DNA of 58,077 nt from an uncultured Bacteroides sp. (GCA_944320865.1 CALUJC010000074.1:1-58077), one strand, 5' to 3'; positions 17,891 through 26,861 are shown, counted from the first letter of the stretch. The notes: generated by a model not told the origin, from the sequence alone. Program-made: numbers and translations.

Positions 17891-19012
17891 CTATTTTACA
17901 AAAGACCAATAATTATCCGGCGTAATAACTTGATAGGTTGAGTTTGGATAGGCGGCAACAAAAGCTTTAGGTTGATTGCTTTTTGCTTTTCTGTTCCATT
18001 TAAACTCAAATGTCTGCAATAGGCCATCTTGTTCTTCTATGAGGTCTATCTCTTGTTGTTCGTGTGTCCGCCAGAAGAATAGTTGTGCAAAATTAGCTGC
18101 ATATATGTTTCGTTTCAATCTTTCACTTACCATAAGATTTTCCCACAATGCACCTGTATCAGTCCGTAACTCTAACGGGGCAAAGTTGGATAATACCGCG
18201 TTTCTCACCCCATTGTCATAAAAGTAAACTTTCTTTCCTTTTTTTATTTCATTCCGCAAATTCCGGCTGAAGGAATCCAATCTGAATACGACAAAACATT
18301 TTTCTAGTAAGTTTATATAAGTTTCTATCGTAGTTCTGTCCACTCCCAGCAGGTTGCTCAGTTCATTGTAAGACACTTCGCTTCCAAGTTGTAGAGCCAA
18401 TGCCCTTACTAACTTTTGAATGAGGTCAGGCTTTTTGATTCCTCTGTATGTGAAGAGGTCTTTGTACAGATAATTGTTTGTCAATGTCATCAAAGTGCGT
18501 TTGGCATCAGCCGGTTCTGTCACGACTTCTGGATACAGCCCGTAAATCATGCGCCTTTCCAATAACCTGTTTTCTTCTCTTTCTGAAGAATTTGCAGCCA
18601 GCTCGGCCAAAGAAAAAGGGAAAAGGTTGTATTCTATCAGTCGTCCGGTGGCCGGCTCATTAATTTCATTGGCCATATCCAGCGATGAAGACCCCGTGAC
18701 CACTACCTGTGTTTCCAGTTTCAGGTCGCCAATCATTTTCAGTGTAAGTCCAATGTTTTTTACGCGTTGCGCCTCGTCGATAAATACTAATTCATAGTTT
18801 GACAAGAGATTTTTTAATTCTGTAGAAGTCCTGCCTTCCAGGGCTAAGGCATCGTCTATATTGTCGCAATTCAGCGAAAGTACTTTGTTTTTTCCTGCAT
18901 GCAGTTCTGAAAGCAAAGTTGTTTTGCCTACTTGTCTCGCACCCAACAATACGATGACTTTTCTACGTCTGTAATCTGCCAGAATGGAATCTTTAATGCT
19001 GCGGTTTATCAT
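17891..19012 (-). CDS. AAA ATPase with C-terminal DUF4143
   Basis: From the ATG at 19012 the protein has 373 residues. The P-loop is LLGARQVGKTTLL near residue 20, the Walker B segment is LVFIDEAQR near 90, and a sensor-like VVTGSSSLD follows. Residues about 180-370 fit DUF4143, with a winged-helix part (SYNELSNLLGVDRTTIETYI) and a nuclease-like end with DLIEE. The in-frame extension to 19156 crosses the promoter repeats and is rejected. Proteins of this type are widespread in Bacteroides and their role is unknown. It is a lone gene with its own promoter. Confidence 0.92.
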   Translation of the reverse strand: MINRSIKDSILADYRRRKVIVLLGARQVGKTTLLSELHAGKNKVLSLNCDNIDDALALEGRTSTELKNLLSNYELVFIDEAQRVKNIGLTLKMIGDLKLETQVVVTGSSSLDMANEINEPATGRLIEYNLFPFSLAELAANSSEREENRLLERRMIYGLYPEVVTEPADAKRTLMTLTNNYLYKDLFTYRGIKKPDLIQKLVRALALQLGSEVSYNELSNLLGVDRTTIETYINLLEKCFVVFRLDSFSRNLRNEIKKGKKVYFYDNGVRNAVLSNFAPLELRTDTGALWENLMVSERLKRNIYAANFAQLFFWRTHEQQEIDLIEEQDGLLQTFEFKWNRKAKSNQPKAFVAAYPNSTYQVITPDNYWSFVK

Positions 19013-19024
19013 ACGTTTTTTTTG

Positions 19025-19101
19025 CAAATATAGCGATAAATCGCAAAATTCGGCCAAATTTGTAGAATACAATCGCAAAATTCGGTGGAATTTGTAGAAT
19101 A
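19025..19101 (-). promoter_or_regulatory. Promoter of the ATPase gene with a tandem 31-base repeat
   Basis: The minus strand has TATATTTG (-7 box) at 19025-19032, 12 bases before the start codon. Directly upstream are two direct repeats, 19039-19069 and 19071-19101, that differ at 3 of 31 positions (core TTCTACAAATT and CGAATTTTGCGATT). The 32-base period is close to three helical turns. This looks like a two-site operator overlapping the promoter. Confidence 0.65.
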
Positions 19102-19214
19102 GGCGCGAATCCCGCAGGGTGCACGGCGTTTTGCGTATCTCCGTGCACGGCTGCAAGACCCGCGCCTCTTGTGGGGCAACGGCGTTTACCCGTCAGCCTG
19201 CTTCACGCAGATTT

Positions 19215-19916
19215 TTACCCCAGCTGGTGGTCGCCGTCGTCCTCATCCCCGCTGCCACTGTCCGGGTCATCCGGCTCCGTGCTTAGCGCGTCGTTGTGCA
19301 GGCAGATGCTGTTCGACACATGTTGCCCGTCTGCGCTGCAGAAGGCCAGGTAGATGGCCAGTGCCTCACCGTCCCAGCTTGTGGGCAACGGGAGCTCGGC
19401 GGTGCCGTCGGCACGGGTGGCTGCCGCCAGCAGGTACACTGCCTCCTGCCTGTCTTTGTTGAAGGCCAGCACCATGGCTGCGTCTTCTGCCTGGGCGTCG
19501 CCCGCGCCGCTGTTGTCTGTCCAGCTGAAAGTAACCTTGTTGGCTGCCACTTCAGCCGAAGCGTCTGCCGCAGCCGTCAGGCTTCCTTGGCTGACGCGCA
19601 CCTTGTCGAAGTTCAACACAGCCTCGTCGGCACAGCCCTCCACGGCGTGGAGCATCAGGTAGGAGGTGGCGGCGTTTACTGCTGACCGCCCGTCTTCGTG
19701 CTCCTGGAAGCCTACCCGCAGGAAGGGGGTGATGGTTTTGGTGAAGTTTACTACTGTGCGGAATTTGCCGCGCTGGCACAATTGTTTTTCCGACTTTGCG
19801 TCATGCACGTTCACGGCCAATGCCCGCATGTAATTGATGGATTTCCACGTACTGCCTACTACAGTACCTACTTTCCCTGAGAATCCTCCCAGGATGCCTT
19901 GATTAATTTTACCCAT
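19215..19916 (-). CDS. DUF6266 family protein
   Basis: The 233-residue protein begins MGKINQGILGGFSGKVGTVVG and has WKSINYMRAL near residue 25, the usual start of DUF6266 proteins of Bacteroidales. The middle is Ala-rich with short beta-like segments. The C-terminus is an acidic Gly/Ser/Asp tail ending DDGDHQLG, which is shared with the HU-like remnant at 12406. There is no signal peptide. The function of DUF6266 is unknown. It has a well-formed promoter and stands alone. Confidence 0.85.
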   Translation of the reverse strand: MGKINQGILGGFSGKVGTVVGSTWKSINYMRALAVNVHDAKSEKQLCQRGKFRTVVNFTKTITPFLRVGFQEHEDGRSAVNAATSYLMLHAVEGCADEAVLNFDKVRVSQGSLTAAADASAEVAANKVTFSWTDNSGAGDAQAEDAAMVLAFNKDRQEAVYLLAAATRADGTAELPLPTSWDGEALAIYLAFCSADGQHVSNSICLHNDALSTEPDDPDSGSGDEDDGDHQLG

Positions 19917-19984
19917 AATGTTTAATAAATAGTTTAGTTAATAAATAATTTAGTTACTGTGAAAACTGTTTTGTTTTCTGATTG

Positions 19985-20012
19985 CAAAGATATATTCTTT
20001 TTCTGAAACTAC
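19985..20012 (-). promoter_or_regulatory. Promoter of the DUF6266 gene
   Basis: The minus strand has TATCTTTG at 19985-19992 and a -33 TTTG 19 bases further upstream, the ideal Bacteroides arrangement. The leader of about 68 bases contains TTATTAACTAAACTATTTATT, very close to the HU remnant's leader. Confidence 0.75.
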
Positions 20013-20115
20013 AAATACTTTTCTTGTGAAAAATATAGCTTATATTGAAAATATTTTTGTTTGATTTGTGAATCAATGGATTATGCAAATGGGAATTTAG
20101 CGGGGCGGAGCCCCG

Positions 20116-20202
20116 CAGCTACAAGTTACGAGCTACAAGTAAAGTTTCTAAGTACTCAGTGCGCAGCTACTCGTAGCTCGTAACTGCGCACTTCGTGCGC
20201 TA
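20116..20202. repeat. TAGCTACAAG-type palindromic word repeat
   Basis: GCTACAAGTTACGAGCTAC pairs with CTACTCGTAGCTCGTAAC to the right; an inner GTGCGCAG / CTGCGCAC adds a second stem. It is the same family as 8631-8702. Confidence 0.7.
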
Positions 20203-20244
20203 AATTATCATTTATCTTCCCCTACCCTATGTTATGAAAATAAA

Positions 20245-20274
20245 AGTGACCCCATTGCCATGAACAGGGTCACT
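20245..20274 (-). terminator. Intrinsic terminator on the minus strand
   Basis: An 8-base stem AGTGACCC / GGGTCACT is followed on the minus strand by TTTTATTTTC. It ends transcription coming from the gene fragment at 20316. Confidence 0.75.
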
Positions 20275-20315
20275 TCTGTTGCCTTTTGCGGCTATCGTTG
20301 CGTTATGTTGTAGTG

Positions 20316-20480
20316 TCAATCGTCCACATAGATGCGCCAGCCTTTCTCGTGGGCTATTGCGATGTCGCCATACTCATATTTGTCGAAATACAGGCTGCCA
20401 TTGCCAAACTCGCCTACGTCGGGCAATGCCTTGTACACTTCTGTCATGGCATCTTCCGTGAACTGGTTGAAAATTGTTAT
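20316..20480 (-). pseudogene. 3' fragment of an unrecognised protein gene
   Basis: The minus strand reads FNQFTEDAMTEVYKALPDVG and then EFGNGSLYFDKYEYGDIAIA before ending GWRIYVDD and stop. Composition is protein-like and a good terminator follows, but upstream the frame closes after 11 codons before the first Met. The only internal ATG (20447) would give 43 residues. I read it as the preserved C-terminal end of a lost gene; a genuine 43-residue protein is possible. I do not recognise the family. Confidence 0.5.
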
Positions 20481-20779
20481 TTATCTCGGAAAAAAATGTT
20501 ATTGCGCTGCGCATTCATGCTTCAGCTCATTCACGATGGCCTTTTTGGTGATGCGAAAAAAACACTTTTGCAGAAGTGCCTGCTTATGCGCGCTTCCTGC
20601 TCTGCCCGCTTTTTGGATTTACCCCCGCCACACCCTGTCCGTTCTTTTTCCGCTCCATAGGGCCGGAGCGCATTCGAAGGAGTACCGAATGGGGTACGAA
20701 CCGGGTACGACGGGGAACGGTGGCGAGAGTGTAAAGTTTGTTTTCCGGCAGGTGCCGGCCTCATGCCACGTACGGGCAT

Positions 20780-20840
20780 AAAAAAAGGGCTCCGCTGAGC
20801 CCAACCTTTGTTAACCTTAAATCTAATACCATGAAAAACA
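20780..20840 (-). ncRNA. Predicted small RNA, tandem copy B
   Basis: On the minus strand a complete transcription unit of about 61 bases is visible. It has a -33 TTTG and a -7 TACCTTTG with 19-base spacing (20846-20876), then a short body (CATGGTATTAGATTTAAGG), then the hairpin GGGCTC-AGCG-GAGCCC and seven T. The body is identical to copy A at 21110-21170 apart from the first bases. On the other strand it could encode a 24-residue peptide, which I consider less likely. Confidence 0.75.
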
Positions 20841-20845
20841 CGGTG

Positions 20846-20876
20846 CAAAGGTACGGCTTTCCGGGGAATCTGCAAA
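20846..20876 (-). promoter_or_regulatory. Promoter of sRNA copy B
   Basis: TACCTTTG at 20846-20853 and TTTG at 20873-20876 on the minus strand, 19 bases apart. Confidence 0.75.
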
Positions 20877-21109
20877 TTATCCAAGGGGAAAAATATGTTT
20901 TATAACATGTTTTAAGTGGATTGCATGGTTTTTAAGGGATTTCGTGCCTTGTGGCGGGTTATAGGGCAGCGGGTGAATCAGATGATGGGGTAAGGAGAGA
21001 TAGAAAAGTTTCGGTTATAAATGAAAAAAGTATGGTTTTATTCGCTTTTTTCGGTTATAAACGAAAATCTCGGCGGAATTTTGCCGGAGGGCAGGACGGG
21101 TATGGGCAT

Positions 21110-21170
21110 AAAAAAAGGGCTCCGCTGAGCCCAACCTTTGTTAACCTTAAATCTAATACCATGAAAAACA
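21110..21170 (-). ncRNA. Predicted small RNA, tandem copy A
   Basis: It has the same structure as copy B: -7 TACCTTTG at 21176-21183, -33 TTTG at 21203-21206, a conserved body with GGTTAACAAAGGTTG, and the terminator GGGCTC-AGCG-GAGCCC with a T run at 21110-21132. The two units are 330 bases apart in the same direction and the similarity extends about 30 bases upstream of the promoters. The sequence between them contains two copies of TTTCGGTTATAAA. Confidence 0.75.
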
Positions 21171-21175
21171 CGATG

Positions 21176-21206
21176 CAAAGGTACGGCTTCTGGGGGAATC
21201 TGCAAA
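21176..21206 (-). promoter_or_regulatory. Promoter of sRNA copy A
   Basis: TACCTTTG and TTTG on the minus strand with exact 19-base spacing, conserved with copy B although the spacer sequence differs at several positions. Confidence 0.75.
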
Positions 21207-21268
21207 TTATCCAAGGGAAAAAGTATGTTTTATAACATGTTTTAAGGGAATTGTATGGTTTATTAAGG

Positions 21269-21330
21269 GTTTGTTTAAATTTTGCTCAGCTTTATTTTGA
21301 GGGCTGTTTCCGGGGATATTTTCCTGTTTT
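21269..21330. mobile_element. Diverged left half of the MITE-like repeat
   Basis: TGTTTAAATTTTGCTCAGC and the following TTTTGAGGGCTG match the left end of the element at 53872, with several substitutions. The right half is missing. It lies directly upstream of the mutS promoter box. Confidence 0.6.
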
Positions 21331-21335
21331 ATGCC

Positions 21336-21343
21336 TATCTTTG
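21336..21343 (+). promoter_or_regulatory. -7 box TATCTTTG of mutS
   Basis: An exact TAnnTTTG lies 21 bases before the mutS ATG. The -33 region falls inside the partial MITE sequence. Confidence 0.6.
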
Positions 21344-21364
21344 CGGCATTGAAAAGCAGAAGAC

Positions 21365-23992
21365 ATGAAGACAGAAGACATTGCCCTTACCCCCATGATA
21401 AAGCAGTTTCTCGACCTGAAGGCGAAACATCCCGATGCCGTGATGCTGTTCCGTTGCGGGGATTTCTATGAGACGTATTCCACGGACGCCGTGGTGGCTG
21501 CCGAGATACTGGGCATCACCCTGACCAAGCGCAACAACGGCAAGGGCGGGCAGAGCCTGGAGATGGCGGGATTCCCCTACCACGCGCTGGACACGTACCT
21601 GCCCAAGCTTATCCGGGCGGGCAAGCGTGTGGCCATCTGCGACCAGCTGGAAGACCCCAAGCTGGCCAAGAAGCTGGTGAAGCGGGGCATCACGGAGCTG
21701 GTGACGCCGGGCGTGTCCATCAACGACAACATACTGAACTACAAGGAGAACAACTTCCTGGCTGCCGTCCATCTGGGCAAGGGTCTTTGCGGTGTGGCCT
21801 TCCTGGACATATCGACGGGCGAGTTCCTCACCGCCGAGGGGCCTGCCGACTATGTGGACAAGCTGCTCAACAGCTTTGCGCCCAAGGAGGTGTTGTTTGA
21901 GCGCGGCAAGCGGCAGGACTTCGAGGCGAAGTTCGGCAACAAGTTCTTCACCTTCGAACTGGACGACTGGGTGTTCACCGAGACCTCTGCGCGAGAGCGG
22001 CTGCTGAAGCACTTTGAGGTGAAGAATCTGAAAGGCTTCGGCGTGGAGCACCTCAGGCAGGGCATCATTGCCTCGGGGGCCATACTGCAATACCTCACGC
22101 TGACGCAGCACACGCAGATAGGGCACATCACCACCTTGTCGCGCATCGAGGAGGAGAAGTACGTCCGGCTGGACAAGTTCACCGTGCGCAGCCTGGAGCT
22201 GATGGACTCCATGAACGACGGGGGCAGCAGCCTGCTCAGCGTGGTCGACAAGACCATCTGCCCCATGGGCGCCCGCCTGCTGAAGCGTTGGCTGCTGTTC
22301 CCGCTGAAGGATGTGCAGCCCATCAACTCCAGGCTCGACGTGGTGGAGTACTTCTTCCGCCATCCCGACTTTAAGAACCTTATAGAAGAGCATCTGCACC
22401 TGATAGGCGACCTGGAGCGCATCCTCTCCAAGGTGGCCGTGGGCCGCGTGTCGCCCCGCGAGGTGGTGGCGCTCAAGGTGGCCCTCATGGCCATCGAGCC
22501 CATAAAGGCCGCCTGCCTGGAGGCCGACAATGCCAGTCTGAATCGCATAGGCGAGCAGCTCAACGTCTGCCAGTCCATACGCGACCGCATTGCCCGCGAG
22601 GTGAACAATGACCCTCCGCTGCTGGTGAACAAAGGCGGCGTGATAAAGGATGGCGTAAACGCCGAGCTCGACGAGCTGCGCCAGATAGCCTACAACGGCA
22701 AGGACTACCTGCTGCACATACAGCAGCGCGAAAGCGAACAGACGGGCATACCGAGCCTGAAAATAGCCTACAACAACGTGTTTGGCTACTACATTGAGGT
22801 GCGCAACGTGCACAAGGACAAGGTGCCGCCCGAGTGGATTCGCAAGCAGACGCTGGTCAATGCCGAACGTTACATTACCCAGGAACTGAAGGAATACGAG
22901 GAGAAGATACTGGGCGCGGAGGACAAGATTCTGTCCCTGGAGACACGCCTCTACGCCGAGCTGGTGCAGGCCCTGGCCGAGTTTATCCCCGCCATACAGA
23001 CCGATGCCAACCAGCTGGCGCGGCTGGACTGCCTGCTGTCCTTCGCCACCGCAGCCCGCGAAAACGGCTACATACGCCCCGTCATTGCCGACGACGATGT
23101 GATTGACATCCGTCAAGGCCGTCACCCCGTCATCGAGAAGCAACTGCCCGTGGGCGAGAAGTACATCGCCAACGACGTGCGCCTGGACACGGAGACCCAG
23201 CAAATCATCATCATCACCGGCCCCAACATGGCGGGCAAGTCGGCCCTGCTGCGGCAGACGGCGCTCATCACGCTGCTGGCCCAGATAGGCTGCTTCGTGC
23301 CGGCGGAGAGTGCGCACATCGGGCTGGTGGACAAGATATTCACCCGCGTGGGGGCAAGCGACAACATCTCGGTGGGCGAATCGACCTTCATGGTGGAGAT
23401 GAACGAGGCGGCCAACATTCTGAACAACCTGTCGCCCCGCAGCCTGGTGCTGTTCGACGAGCTGGGGCGCGGCACTTCCACCTACGACGGCATCTCCATA
23501 GCCTGGGCCATTGTGGAGTACATCCACGAGCATCCCCGCGCCCGGGCACGCACCCTCTTCGCCACCCACTACCACGAACTGAACGAGATGGAGAAGACCT
23601 TTCGCCGCATCAAGAACTACAACGTGGCGGTGAAGGAGGTGGACAACCGCGTCATCTTCCTGCGCAAGCTGGAGCGGGGAGGCAGCGAGCACTCCTTCGG
23701 CATTCACGTGGCCAAGATGGCGGGCATGCCCAAGAGCATCGTGCGCCGTGCCGACGAGATTTTGAAGCAATTGGAAAAGGAGAACCGCCAGACGGGTGGC
23801 ACCATCACCGGGAAGACCATCACCGAGGGAGCGGCCTCGGCAGGCGGCATGCAGCTCAGCTTCTTCCAGCTGGACGACCCTGTGCTGTGCCAGATACGCG
23901 ACGAGATATTGAACCTCGACGTCAACAACCTCACTCCCCTTGAGGCGCTGAACAAGCTGAACGACATCAAGCGCATCGTGAGGGGGAAATAA
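21365..23992 (+). CDS. mutS: DNA mismatch repair protein MutS
   Basis: The 875-residue protein shows the MutS domain order. It has a mismatch-binding N-terminus with FRCGDFYE (Phe-x-Glu wedge, about residues 29-36), connector, core and clamp, then the ATPase with Walker A GPNMAGKS near 619 and Walker [17 protein letters not shown] near 695, followed by ATHYHEL. It recognises mispaired bases and starts repair with MutL. The length is typical. The start codon at 21365 fits [15 protein letters not shown], with the short leader expected in Bacteroides. A gene of unknown function follows after 19 bases. Confidence 0.98.
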   Translation: MKTEDIALTPMIKQFLDLKAKHPDAVMLFRCGDFYETYSTDAVVAAEILGITLTKRNNGKGGQSLEMAGFPYHALDTYLPKLIRAGKRVAICDQLEDPKLAKKLVKRGITELVTPGVSINDNILNYKENNFLAAVHLGKGLCGVAFLDISTGEFLTAEGPADYVDKLLNSFAPKEVLFERGKRQDFEAKFGNKFFTFELDDWVFTETSARERLLKHFEVKNLKGFGVEHLRQGIIASGAILQYLTLTQHTQIGHITTLSRIEEEKYVRLDKFTVRSLELMDSMNDGGSSLLSVVDKTICPMGARLLKRWLLFPLKDVQPINSRLDVVEYFFRHPDFKNLIEEHLHLIGDLERILSKVAVGRVSPREVVALKVALMAIEPIKAACLEADNASLNRIGEQLNVCQSIRDRIAREVNNDPPLLVNKGGVIKDGVNAELDELRQIAYNGKDYLLHIQQRESEQTGIPSLKIAYNNVFGYYIEVRNVHKDKVPPEWIRKQTLVNAERYITQELKEYEEKILGAEDKILSLETRLYAELVQALAEFIPAIQTDANQLARLDCLLSFATAARENGYIRPVIADDDVIDIRQGRHPVIEKQLPVGEKYIANDVRLDTETQQIIIITGPNMAGKSALLRQTALITLLAQIGCFVPAESAHIGLVDKIFTRVGASDNISVGESTFMVEMNEAANILNNLSPRSLVLFDELGRGTSTYDGISIAWAIVEYIHEHPRARARTLFATHYHELNEMEKTFRRIKNYNVAVKEVDNRVIFLRKLERGGSEHSFGIHVAKMAGMPKSIVRRADEILKQLEKENRQTGGTITGKTITEGAASAGGMQLSFFQLDDPVLCQIRDEILNLDVNNLTPLEALNKLNDIKRIVRGK

Positions 23993-24011
23993 GAAAAAAC
24001 GGCAGAAACCC

Positions 24012-24923
24012 ATGAAAGAATTACCCTTTGACATGCTGCCCTTGGCAGCCGAGCGGGAGATGGACCGCGACTGGAAACTGATATGCGACAAGTACTGGCA
24101 CTTCAAGGAAAATGCTGTGGCTCTGTGCCTCAATGCCAAGGAATTTCCCACATCGAGGCAGATGAAGTTCATCTCCCCGCGCACGGGGCTGGAGTGGCAC
24201 CTCATAGCCATTTACCCCGAACGCTACCGCTTTTCGGCTTTCTACAACTTCTACACGCCCTACACCAATCCCAAGGGGAAGAAAGGGTGTTATACGATAG
24301 ACGAGAACAATTGCGAGAAGCTGACCCCGCACTTCCTGAGCCGCGTGTGCACGCGATACCTGCACCCGCACGGCATCTTTCCCAAAACACTGGACGAGGT
24401 GATGGAGGCGTATTGCCGCCACATGCTTTCGGGCAATGAATTCCTCTTCTTTTTGAAGAAAGCGCAAAAGGCTTATATGGTGCTGAAACACGGCATTGCT
24501 ATTGCCGAAGTGGCGGGCAACGGGCTGGTGACCTACATCACGTTTGTCACCTTCGACATGCTGCTCGACTACCAGACGCCCTACCAGAAGGTGGTGGAGC
24601 GGATGTTTCAACTGTACCGCGAGCACGGCAACCACTGGCACATGGAGAAGTTCCAGAAAATCATCAGCGACGAAAAACTCTTGCCGGACGGGGAAGACTT
24701 GCAGGAGGTAGAGACCAAGCCCCATCGCAAATTTACTCCCGCCCCAAAGATAACCGGAAGGCTGCAAAATGCCAACAAGCGCGATTACGACCGCGCCATG
24801 CAGGAGATAGGCAGCAACAGCGCCAAGCTGTGGACGCCCACCATGCAACGCCCCGGCAGCATGCAGTGGATAGACCCGACCGAGATGCAGAAAAGGGTGG
24901 AGGAGCTGAAGAAGCGGCGCTGA
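24012..24923 (+). CDS. Conserved-type protein of unknown function downstream of mutS
   Basis: This 303-residue protein has no signal peptide or membrane segment. It is rich in aromatic residues in the first half (FYNFYTPYTNPKGKK), with a Cys at 93 and several His. A basic, Pro-rich stretch follows (about 225-250: ETKPHRKFTPAPK), and the end is charged and helical (MQKRVEELKKRR). I do not recognise a domain. It follows mutS by 19 bases on the same strand and is probably co-transcribed. Composition is like its neighbours, and it may belong to a plasmid- or phage-derived family, but nothing visible proves that. Confidence 0.75.
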   Translation: MKELPFDMLPLAAEREMDRDWKLICDKYWHFKENAVALCLNAKEFPTSRQMKFISPRTGLEWHLIAIYPERYRFSAFYNFYTPYTNPKGKKGCYTIDENNCEKLTPHFLSRVCTRYLHPHGIFPKTLDEVMEAYCRHMLSGNEFLFFLKKAQKAYMVLKHGIAIAEVAGNGLVTYITFVTFDMLLDYQTPYQKVVERMFQLYREHGNHWHMEKFQKIISDEKLLPDGEDLQEVETKPHRKFTPAPKITGRLQNANKRDYDRAMQEIGSNSAKLWTPTMQRPGSMQWIDPTEMQKRVEELKKRR

Positions 24924-24954
24924 GTCCGCAGCCCTTAAAGCCCCCCTTCTGGCC

Positions 24955-25018
24955 TTCCTGCGCCAGCGCGCCAGCCTTTCATCGCCCGCTCGGTGACGTA
25001 GGAAAGCTACCGTGCCTG
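24955..25018. repeat. GCGCCAGCCTTTCATCGCCCG-type word repeat
   Basis: The short gap between the convergent genes is filled by CTGCGCCAGCGCGCCAGCC and GGTGACGTAGGAAAGC words of the GTAGTATCGCCAGC family. Confidence 0.5.
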
Positions 25019-25924
25019 CTATACCTTGGCCGGATGTTTCCCGTAGAAGAACATGAAATACACCCCGATAATGACGAACGGCACGCTAAGCCATTGCCCC
25101 ATGTTGAGCGTCATGCCCTGCTCAAAGTCCACCTGATTCTCTTTAAGGAACTCTACAAAGAAGCGGAACACAAATATCTCCACCAGGCACAGCCCGAAGT
25201 AGAAGCCCCTGCGGTGGGGCCAGGCGGCGGGCAGGGCGGCCACCTGCTGCTGCTTCATGCCGATGGTGAGCGTCTGTCGCTGCTTGCGCGCGCGGCGGTA
25301 CAGGTAGACCATGCCCAGGAAGAAGGCGAAGTAGGCCAGCGCCTCGTACAGCTGTGCGGGGTGGCGCGGCACCATGTCCACCTGCTCGAAGATGAAGGCC
25401 CAGGGCACGTCCGTCGGTTTGCCGATGATTTCGGAGTTCATCAGGTTGCCCATGCGGATGAAGAAGCAGCAGATGGGCGTGGCCACGGCAATGATGTCGA
25501 GCACGTCCACGAAGTGCATCTTCGTCTTGCGGCAATACAAGGCCAGGGCAATGATGAGGCCCAGCGTGCCGCCGTGGCTGGCCATGCCGGTGTAGCCGGT
25601 GAACTTCCATCCGCCATCGGGCAGGAAGTGGATGGGTATGAATATCTCGAGGAAATGCTTCCAGCTGCTGAAGTAGAGTTGCGCGTCGTAAAACAGGCAG
25701 TGGCCCAGGCGCGACCCGATAATCATGCCCAGGAAGCAGTAGACGAACAGGGGGTCGAACTTTTCGTCGCTTATCCGCAAGTCGCGGTACTGGCGGCGCA
25801 CCATGTAGTAGGAGGCGGCAAAGCCAAATATCCACCCCAGCGCGTAGTAGCGCACGGAGAATCCGAAGAGGTTGAACGCCTCAATGTCGGGGTTCCAGTT
25901 GATGTAAGAGAGGAGCATATTCAT
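25019..25924 (-). CDS. lgt: Prolipoprotein diacylglyceryl transferase Lgt
   Basis: The 301-residue protein has about seven transmembrane helices. It carries the family signature [15 protein letters not shown] near residue 88-102, with the essential Arg, and a conserved [13 protein letters not shown] (residues about 155-168) that matches the Lgt motif with the second key Arg and Asn-Ser-[13 protein letters not shown] near the C-terminus is also typical. It transfers diacylglycerol to the lipobox cysteine of prolipoproteins in the inner membrane, needed by the many lipoproteins here. It lies 13 bases downstream of panE on the same strand. Confidence 0.96.
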   Translation of the reverse strand: MNMLLSYINWNPDIEAFNLFGFSVRYYALGWIFGFAASYYMVRRQYRDLRISDEKFDPLFVYCFLGMIIGSRLGHCLFYDAQLYFSSWKHFLEIFIPIHFLPDGGWKFTGYTGMASHGGTLGLIIALALYCRKTKMHFVDVLDIIAVATPICCFFIRMGNLMNSEIIGKPTDVPWAFIFEQVDMVPRHPAQLYEALAYFAFFLGMVYLYRRARKQRQTLTIGMKQQQVAALPAAWPHRRGFYFGLCLVEIFVFRFFVEFLKENQVDFEQGMTLNMGQWLSVPFVIIGVYFMFFYGKHPAKV

Positions 25925-25950
25925 TAGCGGTTAGTGTTTAGTGATTAGTA
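25925..25950. repeat. TTAGTGATTAG-type word repeat, short copy
   Basis: GCGGTTAGTGTTTAGTGATT spans the lgt-panE junction and overlaps the panE 3' end. It is part of the TTAGTG word family also at 26862-26890, 38985-39064, 39520-39560 and 43311-43383. Confidence 0.5.
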
Positions 25951-26849
25951 AACTTCCGCGCCACCCTGTCATACGTGGGCGTGTCCACGCCGTGGGCGCG
26001 TGCGGCGTCGATGAGGTCGAACAGCAGCCCCTGCACCTCGCTCTGGTGGCCGCGCGCCATGTCCTTCTGCATGGAGGCGGTGCTGTGGGGGTCGAGCTTG
26101 TCGATGACCTTGAGGTTGTACTCCACCAGGTCGGCGGGGATGTCGATGCCCATGCGGCGGCCCAGCTCGGCGCTTTCGCGCGAGAGGCCTATGAAGGTGT
26201 CGCGCACCTCGCCCGGCTTCTGCACCTCGCCCATGGGCACGTCGTAGTAGGCGCCCGTCACCGCCATGGCCGAGATGAACGACCACTTCACGAAGGTGTC
26301 GCGGTTGATGTCGTCGGAGATTTCGGCCTTGATGCCGCTGTCTTGCAGGTCGCGCTGCACGGCCAGCAGGGTGTCTTGCGACACACCCGTGCCCCTGTGC
26401 GCGCCGTAGACCAGGCGGAATATTTTGCCCATCTGCGTGATTTCCCCCTTACCGGAGACGAAGCCCACGATGTAGATGCAGCCGTCGAGCACCGTCACGC
26501 CCGGCACCAGCCGCTGTATGCGCGGCCCCGTGCCGTAGACGTTGAGGATGGGGATGACCACCGTGCTGGGCTTCGCCGCGCGGCGTATCAAGTCGGTAAT
26601 GGAGTCGATGGAGTAGCCTTTGACGCAGACGAAGATGACGTCTGCTTTTCCTTGGTATTCTTCGGCTGTCGAGGCGGGGATGTGCAGGGTGTGTTCGCCC
26701 TTCAGGTCGCTGTGCAGGCGCAGTCCCTGCGTGCGTATGGCGGCCAGGTGTTCGCCGCGTGCAATGCAGGCCACGTCTTTGCCCGCCAGTGCGAGGAAGG
26801 CGGCAATCGAGCCCCCTACGCCTCCGGTTCCTGCTATTAAGTAGTTCAT
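25938..26849 (-). CDS. panE: 2-dehydropantoate 2-reductase (ketopantoate reductase, ApbA/PanE family)
   Basis: The 303-residue protein starts with the NADP-binding motif GTGGVGGSIAAFLA near residue 7. The central KWSFISAMAVTGAY (near 195) holds the catalytic Lys of the family, and the C-terminal domain has STASMQKDMARGHQSEV (near 265), which carries the Ser and Asp/Glu that bind pantoate. It reduces ketopantoate to pantoate in coenzyme A synthesis. The length is standard. The PanE/ApbA family includes proteins of other specificity, so the exact substrate is likely but not certain. Confidence 0.9.
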   Translation of the reverse strand: MNYLIAGTGGVGGSIAAFLALAGKDVACIARGEHLAAIRTQGLRLHSDLKGEHTLHIPASTAEEYQGKADVIFVCVKGYSIDSITDLIRRAAKPSTVVIPILNVYGTGPRIQRLVPGVTVLDGCIYIVGFVSGKGEITQMGKIFRLVYGAHRGTGVSQDTLLAVQRDLQDSGIKAEISDDINRDTFVKWSFISAMAVTGAYYDVPMGEVQKPGEVRDTFIGLSRESAELGRRMGIDIPADLVEYNLKVIDKLDPHSTASMQKDMARGHQSEVQGLLFDLIDAARAHGVDTPTYDRVARKFTNH

Positions 26850-26861
26850 GACAGTATGGTG

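Noticed and set aside
20831-20905. A 24-codon plus-strand ORF (MKNTVQRYGF...) repeated at 21162-21236
   Set aside because: On the other strand the same bases form a promoter with exact spacing plus a terminator, so the repeat is better explained as sRNA genes; peptide coding was not excluded.
21335-24211. A 958-residue open frame on the minus strand opposite mutS
   Set aside because: It mirrors the codon positions of mutS, has no recognisable domain and a Val/His/Gly/Leu-rich composition typical of antisense frames in GC-rich genes.
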